35,952 nt of DNA. Origin: Acidimicrobiaceae bacterium. GTDB taxonomy: Bacteria; Actinomycetota; Acidimicrobiia; Acidimicrobiales; Bog-793. The DNA lies in assembly GCA_003139355.1 (NCBI GenBank), contig PLIM01000163.1, forward strand, positions 1 to 35,952, written 5' to 3'. The notes under the pieces were generated by a model, which ran no database searches, was not told the origin of the DNA, and saw nothing but the letters and a program-made list of their open reading frames with translations. The translations under genes and the position numbers were made by a program. How positions within the stretch are numbered: position 1 is the first letter of the stretch; every line of letters begins with the position of its first letter. Of this stretch, positions 17,955-25,202 are shown in pieces.

Positions 17955-19210
17955 CCGGCAACCGCTGTCGCCGAACCGGGTTCGAGCGAAGAAGAGAGCT
18001 CGATCCGAAGCGGCAACGCCACAGACCCGGTCGCCCCTCCGGGGTTCACGACCTCGAAGGTGGCGGCGGGCTCGAGGCGGGCGTGAACGACACCGCCACC
18101 GGCATCTTGAATCCGAGCATTGACCGTGAAAGACCCGTCGAGCAGCGGAAGCCGGTCGAAATCGAATTCCACGCGGTAGCGACCCGGCTCGAGATCATGA
18201 ACCTGGCTGATCTCGGGCATCGCGCTGTCGCAGTTGAACACGGGGGCGCCGCTTGAGTTGATCATCTCGCAGCCGAACGCCACGTTGGTGAGCGGCTCGT
18301 TCACCTGGAACCGGAGCTCGAGGCGAAAAGAGTCCCCGGGGACGAGAAAGCCACGGCCGGGTGGACCGGAATGGCGGGCGGCCGCATCGGTGATCACGAC
18401 ACGCCTCTCCGGTTGGACGACGGCTTCGACGGTTTCGGCAGGGTCAGGTTCCTCTGCCGGCAACGCGACGGGCACGTCCCCGGCAAGCAGGCAGTCGCGG
18501 AACGCCCTGATCGCTTCGCCCGGCGGAGCAACAGTCAAGACCTTGCCATTTTCGAGCACCACGACGCGATCGCAGACCTGGCGCATGACGTCCGCGGAGT
18601 GCGACACGACCACGATCGTCCGGCCCTCGGTCTGGAACTGATGCACGCGTTCCATGCACTTCTGCTGGAATCGTTCGTCCCCGACGGCGAGTACCTCGTC
18701 GATGAGCAACACGTCAGGCTCGACGTTCACCGCGACCGCGAAGCCGAGGCGCACATACATGCCCGAAGAGTAGAAACGAACCTGGTTGTCGATGAACTCC
18801 TCGAGCTCCGCGAACGCGACGATGTCGTCGAAGCGACGCTCGATCTCGCGGCGCGAGAGGCCCAGCAGTGAGGCGTTCAGGAAGATGTTGTCCCTTCCTG
18901 ACAGCTCGGGCTGAAAGCCGGCGCCGAGCTCGAGCATCGCGGCGACGTGCCCGCGGACGACGATCTGGCCCGAAGTGGGCTGCAAGATGCCGGCGATGCA
19001 TTTGAGCAAGGTCGACTTGCCGGAGCCGTTCCGGCCGATAATCCCGAGCGTCTCGCCGGTGGGGATCTCGAATTCAAGATCCCTGAGCGCCCAGAAGTCC
19101 TCGAAAGGCACGTGCCCGGCGTGAAGTATCCGCTCCTTCAAAGAGGTGTACTTCTCCTTGTAGAGGCGAAATCGCTTCGAGAGGTGCTGAACGTCGATTG
19201 CTGTTTGCAG
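17951..19210 (-). CDS. Polysaccharide ABC transporter ATP-binding protein (Wzt-like, C-terminal substrate-binding domain)
   Basis: GIIGRNGSGKSTLLKCIAGIL, LSGRDNIFLNASLLGLSRREIERRFDDIVAFAELEEF, PDVLLIDEVLAVGDERFQQKC; C-terminal DGSFTVNARIQDAGGGVVHARLEPAATFEV. Homologous N-terminus extends upstream of the track's TTG (19141). Confidence 0.9.
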   Translation of the reverse strand: MQTAIDVQHLSKRFRLYKEKYTSLKERILHAGHVPFEDFWALRDLEFEIPTGETLGIIGRNGSGKSTLLKCIAGILQPTSGQIVVRGHVAAMLELGAGFQPELSGRDNIFLNASLLGLSRREIERRFDDIVAFAELEEFIDNQVRFYSSGMYVRLGFAVAVNVEPDVLLIDEVLAVGDERFQQKCMERVHQFQTEGRTIVVVSHSADVMRQVCDRVVVLENGKVLTVAPPGEAIRAFRDCLLAGDVPVALPAEEPDPAETVEAVVQPERRVVITDAAARHSGPPGRGFLVPGDSFRLELRFQVNEPLTNVAFGCEMINSSGAPVFNCDSAMPEISQVHDLEPGRYRVEFDFDRLPLLDGSFTVNARIQDAGGGVVHARLEPAATFEVVNPGGATGSVALPLRIELSSSLEPGSATAVAG

Positions 19211-19216
19211 AAGTAC

Positions 19217-20143
19217 TCAGAGCTCCTCGGCGAAGTTGCCCTCGATCCTGCCGAAGACAAGCATCGCAAGCAGGAAGAGCAATACGGAGACGACCAAGAT
19301 GATCGCGAGCGCGGCCAGATACCAGTGCTCCCCGTAGCTCGGGATCGGAATGGGGTTGTCGCGCGGCGCCACCGTTCCATAGATGAACCGCTGAAAGGAG
19401 AGCACGATTGTGACCAAGGGGTTCAGGAAGTAGACCCACAAGACGCCGTGGTGCGCCAATTTTTGACCGACAGTGGTGAACATGTAGACGATCGGCGCGC
19501 TGAAGAACAGCGCCACGAGTGCAACCTCGATGAGGTGCTGGACGTCGCGCAAGTAGACGGTGACCGCCGAGAGGAAGACAGCGAGCGCCGCCGAGAACAC
19601 GACATCACAGACCAGAGCGAGGAGCATCACGGGCAGGAACTTCCAGTCCGGCATGACCCGGAACCCGATGAGGAAGGCCAGCATGATGCAGGCTTGGAAG
19701 AAGAAGTAGCAGATCGCGGTGCCCACCTGGGCAAGGGCCAGGATCTCGCGGGGGAACGAGACCTTCTTCACGATCCCTGCCTGGGCGACGAGCACCCCTG
19801 CCGAGCCGAGCAGCGAGTTGTTGAACAGGTTCCAGGGCAGGAGCCCCGCGAACAGGTAGATCGCGAACAACAAGATGTGGTTGTTCAGAAAGTACTTGAA
19901 CACCACGTAGTAGACGCAAAGGATCAGCGCGGGGTTCAGGAACGACCACAGGAAGCCGAGGACGCTGTTCTTGTAGCGAACCTTCAGTTCCTTGCGGACG
20001 AGAAACACGATCAGTTCGCGCGCCTGCCAGATCTCGATGAACCGATTACGGAGGCTTACCTTCGCGGAGACCACGCGCGAGGGGAGCTGCCGCTCGTCGC
20101 CAGCACGCGCAGCGAGCAGCGGAGCCATCGGTGCAACTTTCAT
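19217..20143 (-). CDS. Polysaccharide ABC transporter permease (Wzm-like)
   Basis: LIVFLVRKELKVRYKNSVLGFLWSFLNPALILCVYYVVFKYFL...LPWNLFNNSLLGSAGVLV..VKKVSFPREILALAQV; ORF-track start at 21097 is a spurious extension, ATG at 20143 is plausible. Confidence 0.93.
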   Translation of the reverse strand: MKVAPMAPLLAARAGDERQLPSRVVSAKVSLRNRFIEIWQARELIVFLVRKELKVRYKNSVLGFLWSFLNPALILCVYYVVFKYFLNNHILLFAIYLFAGLLPWNLFNNSLLGSAGVLVAQAGIVKKVSFPREILALAQVGTAICYFFFQACIMLAFLIGFRVMPDWKFLPVMLLALVCDVVFSAALAVFLSAVTVYLRDVQHLIEVALVALFFSAPIVYMFTTVGQKLAHHGVLWVYFLNPLVTIVLSFQRFIYGTVAPRDNPIPIPSYGEHWYLAALAIILVVSVLLFLLAMLVFGRIEGNFAEEL

Positions 20144-20278
20144 CCCCCGCACCCTAGTCAAGAAAGGCTGTTCCCGGCCTACGCGGCGAGGTCCGCCCCG
20201 GCCAGCCTCATCACCTCGCTTGGGCACAACCCGGTAAGCTCCACTGCGAGACGAGCGCACCGAAGGAGGCGATTGACC

Positions 20279-20638
20279 GTGGCGTCCATCGGCCACCGAG
20301 GTTGGCGCCAAGCGAAGACCAGCTTGACGAAGAAGTTCGACGGACGTGTCACGCTGCCGCTCGCCGAAGTGCTCGAACGCGTCACCCGGCTGCAGGACCA
20401 GGTTGCAGAACTGACCGACGTCGTCAGAGGGCAGGTCGAAATGGGGAACCAGACCACCGAGCTCCTCGGGCGTCTTCTCGCTACTTCCTCGAGCCGTCTC
20501 GACGAGGTCGAAGACTCGCTCCGCCAGCTCAGCACGGCCGGGGCGACAGCGCTCGGATCCAGCGAGAGCTCGAAGAAGCACCCTCGCGACGAGGTCACAG
20601 GAGCGCCTTCTGCTTCCGGGAACCCGTCGCAGCACTGA
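20279..20638 (+). CDS. Small coiled-coil hypothetical protein
   Basis: VASIGHRGWRQAKTSLTKKFDGRVTLPLAEVLERVTRLQDQVAELTDVVRGQVEMGNQTTELLGRLLATSSSRLDEVEDSLRQL: heptad-like; same frame as a long spurious antisense ORF. Confidence 0.55.
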   Translation: MASIGHRGWRQAKTSLTKKFDGRVTLPLAEVLERVTRLQDQVAELTDVVRGQVEMGNQTTELLGRLLATSSSRLDEVEDSLRQLSTAGATALGSSESSKKHPRDEVTGAPSASGNPSQH

Positions 20639-20655
20639 GGCCCGGCCTTTCCAGC

Positions 20656-23034
20656 GTGACCCCCGGCCCCGTCGTAGTCGACCTTCAGGCACTCCAGAGC
20701 CCGGGCTTGCGGGACCGGGGGGTCGCCCGGTATGCCTACGAGCTCGCGGTCGCCCTCGAGCGAGGGCACCCTCGGCTGGTCGGTCGGTACCTGCTGAATC
20801 CTGACCTGCCTCCGCCCGGCGATCTTGGACCCCTCCTGGGTTCGGGAAAGGTCGACTACGCGGGGGCGCCTGACGCGGTGGTTCCAGAAGCTCGCGTGCT
20901 CCATGTGCTCTCGCCCTTCGATCTCGCGGTTCCGATCGGCCGTGTATGGCCTCTATGGGCCCACGAGCGGGGGCTGCGGTTCTGCGCGACGGTGCACGAC
21001 CTCTTCCCTCTCGAGCACAATCGCTCATCCCTGGACGACCTCCGGCAGCGCACTGGGTACTCGGGCCGTCTGGAGGTACTGCGTGCCGCCGACGCACTGC
21101 TCACGATCTCACCGGAGACGAGTCGGTCGCTGGTGAGGAACCTCGGTGTCGACCTGGAGAGGCTGCACATGGTCGGCGCGGTCACGGCGCGGCGATTCGC
21201 GCCCGCGCCGTCGTCGGAGAACGCCCGCTCGCTGGCTCAGGCATGCGTGCCCGACCTCGAGCCCTCCTTCGTCCTGTACCCCACCCGAAGCGACGGCGGC
21301 GACAACGTCGAGGCGCTCATCGTTGCCTTCGCCCGCTTGCCTGAGGCATTGCGCAACACGCGCCAACTCGTCGTTTCCGGTCAGTTCCCCGAACTGACGG
21401 CACGCCATTTCCGTCACTTGGCGGCCGCCGAGGGCATCGGCGGCCGGGTCCTGTGCACGGGAGATGTGTCGGAGGAGGCAATGCTTCGCCTCTACCAGGC
21501 GACCGAGCTGCTGTGCTTCCCTTCGCTCTTGGAGGGCTGCGACCTCCCGGTCGCACAGGCAATGGCGTGCGGCGCTGTCGCGATCGTGTCGGATGTGGGT
21601 CCCCTGCGAGATCTCGTCGCGCCCCAAGCTCGTTTCGATCCATCCAGTCCGGCGGCGATCAGCGTTGCGATCGAACAAGCGCTGTGCGACGAGGCGTTCC
21701 GCGAAGCGTCGCGTCAGCACGCCTCCGCTACGCGAATGACGTGGGCAGACGTTGCGAATCGGACCGCCGCGGTCTACGAGGCACTGCTGGCCCGGCCCGG
21801 CCGGCCATGGCGGCGCCGTCGTCGGATCGCGATAGTCTCGCCGTTCCCGCCCGTGGCCTCCGGGATCGCGAACTACAGCTTCCGCCTGGTCGAAGAACTG
21901 TCCGCTCTCGGTGATCTCGACATCGACTGCTTCGCCGACGGCTTCGACTTCTGGCTCGGGCCCCCCCGCGCGCCGTCGGGACTCGCGATCTACGACGCGC
22001 GCCGCTTTCTCAGCATGGAAGCCGCCACCGCGGGGTACGACGAGGTCGTCTATGTCCTCGGCAACAGCGAGTTCCACACGGCGGCGTTGGCATCGCTCCG
22101 CCGCCGAAGCGGGATGGTCCTGGCCCACGACGTGAGGCTGAGTGGCCTGCATCGTTTCGCAGCAGGCTCGAGAGCAGCCGTGCCGGAAGGGGTTGCCGGC
22201 ACGCTCCGGCGGATCTATGGGCCGCTCCTACCCGAGGGACTGGCCTCGTCGGGCGAGGTCACCGCGACCGAGGCAGAACGCTACGGCCTGCTCATGGCGC
22301 GCGAGGTCATCGGTCTCGCCGACCGCTTCCTCGTCACCTCGGAGGCCGCCGCCCGCCTGGCGCGCGTCGAAGCGGGACCGGGCCTCGCGACACGCGTCGG
22401 CGTCGTCGGGTTCGCCACTGAGATCCTCCGAACCGGAGGCACTGCAGCCTCTGAGGTTGCCTGCATCGAGCCAGGGGCTCGGGTCCTTGCCAGCTTCGGG
22501 ATCGTCGACCCGATCAAGCAGCCCCACAAGCTCTTACGCTGCTTCGCAGCATTGGCGGCGAACCACCCAGACCTCGTGCTTGCCCTCGTCGGGCCCGTCA
22601 GCGACGAGTTGGCCCGCGATCTCGGAGGGCTCGGTGAGGCCCTCGGCCTGGACGGACGGCTGTTCATCACCGGCCGAGTCGAGGCCGAGGTCTACCTGGA
22701 CTGGTTGGAGCGGGCCGAGCTCACGGTGCAACTGCGGGCTTCCTTCTCAGGCGAGGCGTCCGCCGCAGTCGGCGACTGCCTCGCTTGCGGGGTGCCCATG
22801 ATCGTGACCGACATCGGCTGGATGGGCGAGCTGCCTGATGATGTCGCCTTCAAGGTCCCGGTGGACGTCACCGCTACCGATCTCGCGGAGGCTTGCAGGG
22901 GGCTCCTCGACGACCCGGCGGCGCGAGGAGCGCTCAGCAAGGGGGCACGTAGCTACGCCGGTGCCCATACATTCGAGGCCGCCGCGCGTGCGCTTCTCGA
23001 CATCCTCGACGAGACCTCGGCCGTGGCCGGATGA
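20656..23034 (+). CDS. Tandem two-domain glycosyltransferase (two GT4-like modules)
   Basis: First module ...YQATELLCFPSLLEGCDLPVAQAMACGAVAIVSDVGPLRDLV; second module begins RIAIVSPFPPVASGIANYSFRLVEEL ... FGIVDPIKQPHKLLRCFAAL...LACGVPMIVTDIGWMGELP. GTG start inferred. Confidence 0.88.
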   Translation: MTPGPVVVDLQALQSPGLRDRGVARYAYELAVALERGHPRLVGRYLLNPDLPPPGDLGPLLGSGKVDYAGAPDAVVPEARVLHVLSPFDLAVPIGRVWPLWAHERGLRFCATVHDLFPLEHNRSSLDDLRQRTGYSGRLEVLRAADALLTISPETSRSLVRNLGVDLERLHMVGAVTARRFAPAPSSENARSLAQACVPDLEPSFVLYPTRSDGGDNVEALIVAFARLPEALRNTRQLVVSGQFPELTARHFRHLAAAEGIGGRVLCTGDVSEEAMLRLYQATELLCFPSLLEGCDLPVAQAMACGAVAIVSDVGPLRDLVAPQARFDPSSPAAISVAIEQALCDEAFREASRQHASATRMTWADVANRTAAVYEALLARPGRPWRRRRRIAIVSPFPPVASGIANYSFRLVEELSALGDLDIDCFADGFDFWLGPPRAPSGLAIYDARRFLSMEAATAGYDEVVYVLGNSEFHTAALASLRRRSGMVLAHDVRLSGLHRFAAGSRAAVPEGVAGTLRRIYGPLLPEGLASSGEVTATEAERYGLLMAREVIGLADRFLVTSEAAARLARVEAGPGLATRVGVVGFATEILRTGGTAASEVACIEPGARVLASFGIVDPIKQPHKLLRCFAALAANHPDLVLALVGPVSDELARDLGGLGEALGLDGRLFITGRVEAEVYLDWLERAELTVQLRASFSGEASAAVGDCLACGVPMIVTDIGWMGELPDDVAFKVPVDVTATDLAEACRGLLDDPAARGALSKGARSYAGAHTFEAAARALLDILDETSAVAG

Positions 23035-23071
23035 CGACCACTGTGGTCGAGCCCCGCGAGCCCGGGCGTCC

Positions 23072-23911
23072 CTAGTCGGACCGGTCTCGTCCAAGCACGG
23101 AGGAAATGCTCCGATAAGCAACGCGAGCAGCCATTGCCGCCGGCTGTAGCAACGGTCGCCGGTCGGCGGCTGCCAGAACAGAGCGAGCGAGGTCGCCGAG
23201 CTTGCTCTGTGCCTCGGGGAGCCCCAGCACGGGCGAGTCCAGCTCGGTCATTGCGATTCCTGGTGTCGCAAGCCTGTCCCAACCGGCAAAGTGTGCCGGC
23301 TCGGTCGCCGTGAGCTCTCGCCTTTCCCGAGCCGCCCTCATGCGCACGAGCTCGAGCACGTTCTCGGTTGAAGCGTCGGTCCCCTCGCCCCATCCGCCGT
23401 CGTCGGCATCGACCTCACGCGCATCGTGGGAGCAGACGACCAAGCGCTCTCCCGGTCTCCCCACGGCAGTAACAAAAGCAGCTCGCTGATCCTCGCCTCC
23501 GACCACGATCCGCTCCGCGCTGCGCCAGAGAAGAAGAGCCGCACGCCCGCTGGGACCGCCAGGGAGGTCGTCCAGTCGCTCAAGGCGAATCACGACCTGA
23601 CGCCCACAGCGCAAAGCGAACGAGAACGCGACCAGAGACAGCGCTCGCTCGCACCGTCCGGCTCGCGCCCGCACCGGTAGGCCCGGCTGCAACTGCACGA
23701 CAACCGAGTCGAAGCCTGAAAGCATCGTCGCGAGCCGAACGCATCCCGGTATCCCAGGCGTGGTCATATAACGATGGGCAGTTGCAACCGGATCCGGCGC
23801 GACGATCTCGACCATGTGCCCTTCGGCAAGCAGACTGACGACCTCCGTCCGCAAGGCCTCGGCGCGTGCACGCTCCGGCGGGGGAAGCGAACCGACGACC
23901 AGGACTCTCAT
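23072..23911 (-). CDS. Glycosyltransferase-like protein
   Basis: MRVLVVGSLPPPERARAEALRTEVVSLLAEGHMVEIVAPDP...: Rossmann-like N-terminus, 279 aa, within glycan locus. Confidence 0.55.
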   Translation of the reverse strand: MRVLVVGSLPPPERARAEALRTEVVSLLAEGHMVEIVAPDPVATAHRYMTTPGIPGCVRLATMLSGFDSVVVQLQPGLPVRARAGRCERALSLVAFSFALRCGRQVVIRLERLDDLPGGPSGRAALLLWRSAERIVVGGEDQRAAFVTAVGRPGERLVVCSHDAREVDADDGGWGEGTDASTENVLELVRMRAARERRELTATEPAHFAGWDRLATPGIAMTELDSPVLGLPEAQSKLGDLARSVLAAADRRPLLQPAAMAARVAYRSISSVLGRDRSD

Positions 23912-23955
23912 GGGCCTGTCCCCGTTAGGCCCGCGCCTCGGCCGCTCGCTCGATC

Positions 23956-25170
23956 TCACAGGAAGACCTCCAGCGAGCGCTCCATGGCGTCGAGCACCAA
24001 CGGCCACCTGTAATTGGCGAGCACGTAGTCGCGCCCCTTGCGGGCAAGCTGCGCGGCTTGTTCCGGCGCTTCTGCGACAAACCGCAAGCACTGGCCGAGC
24101 TCAAGCTCGTCGGCGTAGACGAGGCCTCCTCCGGACCGCTCACAATGCCAGGTGACGACATCGCTCGCGCTGCTCGCGATGACGACTGTCTCGGCGAGCC
24201 AGGCCTCCATGATCGTGCGCGAGAAGCTCTCGTTCGCGCTGGGCTGCAAGAAGGCGTCCGCGGCGGCAAAGGCGTCCGGCACCTCGATGGGCGCCAGATG
24301 GCCGAGATCGACGATCCGATGCTCGAGCGACGACGGCGCCTGAACGTGGCCCACCCCGATGGTCACGAGATCGAACGGCAAGCGGTGGCGGCGAGCTGCG
24401 ATCCCAAAACCGGCCATCAGTTCCTGCCAGCCCTTGCCACCCTCACGTCTGCCCGCGTACAGCACGTACGGGCGACGGAGGTCGTGCCGTTCGCGAAAGC
24501 CTTCTCGGTCGTAGGCCTCAGGTATCTTGACGGCCGCGCCGATCACCGAATGGTGAGCAGCTACCGGCGCGAGCCGATGGCCCAACTGGTGCTCCGGCTC
24601 GGAGAGGAACCAGACAGCCGCAGACGACGCCAGTGCAGCGGCCACGGATCGAAGGTAGGCGTATGGCTCGTCGTGCAGGCAGGGCATGAGGACTGTCCGT
24701 TCGGGCGCGATCCCAGTGCAATAGAGGGTCGACCAGAACAGGTAAGGCGAGAACACGATCGCCGTGTACTCCTCGGCGTGGCCGGCGAGGTAGAGGTATA
24801 GGTCCGGGACACGGAAGCGCCCGTTGCACCAGGCCAGCTCCTCGGACTCGTCCAGCTGGTCTCCCGACAGGAGGCGCTCCTGGATCCGGTTCCACCGGCC
24901 GTGGTCCCGGTCCTGGATGGTCGGGAACCGTCGGACAGTCACGCTCCCATCTGTGCTGACGCCTGGCGGGAACTCGTTCGCCCACGTGAAGTGATCCTGC
25001 GCACAGGTCGTCAGTACCTCGACTTCGTAACCGCGCTCGGCGAGGCCCTGCGCCGCCTCACGCACGACGGCCTCCGAGCCGCCGACCACGGTGTCCCCAT
25101 AACGCGGTGCGACAAAGGCGAGGCGTGCCTTGCCTTTCTGGCGAAAAGCCACGTTAAGTGTTGAGCGCAT
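23956..25170 (-). CDS. Glycosyltransferase, GT4-like
   Basis: RLAFVAPRYGDTVVGGSEAVVREAAQGLAERGYEVEVLTT...YVLYAGRREGGKGWQELMAGF...FAAADAFLQPSANESFSRTIMEAWLAETVVIAS. Confidence 0.9.
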   Translation of the reverse strand: MRSTLNVAFRQKGKARLAFVAPRYGDTVVGGSEAVVREAAQGLAERGYEVEVLTTCAQDHFTWANEFPPGVSTDGSVTVRRFPTIQDRDHGRWNRIQERLLSGDQLDESEELAWCNGRFRVPDLYLYLAGHAEEYTAIVFSPYLFWSTLYCTGIAPERTVLMPCLHDEPYAYLRSVAAALASSAAVWFLSEPEHQLGHRLAPVAAHHSVIGAAVKIPEAYDREGFRERHDLRRPYVLYAGRREGGKGWQELMAGFGIAARRHRLPFDLVTIGVGHVQAPSSLEHRIVDLGHLAPIEVPDAFAAADAFLQPSANESFSRTIMEAWLAETVVIASSASDVVTWHCERSGGGLVYADELELGQCLRFVAEAPEQAAQLARKGRDYVLANYRWPLVLDAMERSLEVFL

Positions 25171-25202
25171 CACTATCAGTGAGATTCTGGTAGTCTTGCC
25201 CC

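Noticed and set aside
18947-20278. Upstream part of the 563-aa plus-strand ORF (18947-20638)
   Set aside because: Antisense shadow of the Wzt/Wzm genes; only the final ~119 codons from GTG 20279 are plausible coding.
20179-20280. Minus-strand peptide LAVELTGLCPSEVMRLAGADLAA resembling an integrase box I
   Set aside because: Very short and partly overlaps the plus-strand coiled-coil ORF; no other integrase motif nearby, so likely chance similarity.
20144-21097. N-terminal extension of the 626-aa permease ORF
   Set aside because: Low-complexity Arg/Ala/Pro-rich shadow of the plus-strand GT and coiled-coil genes; permease homology begins near 20143.
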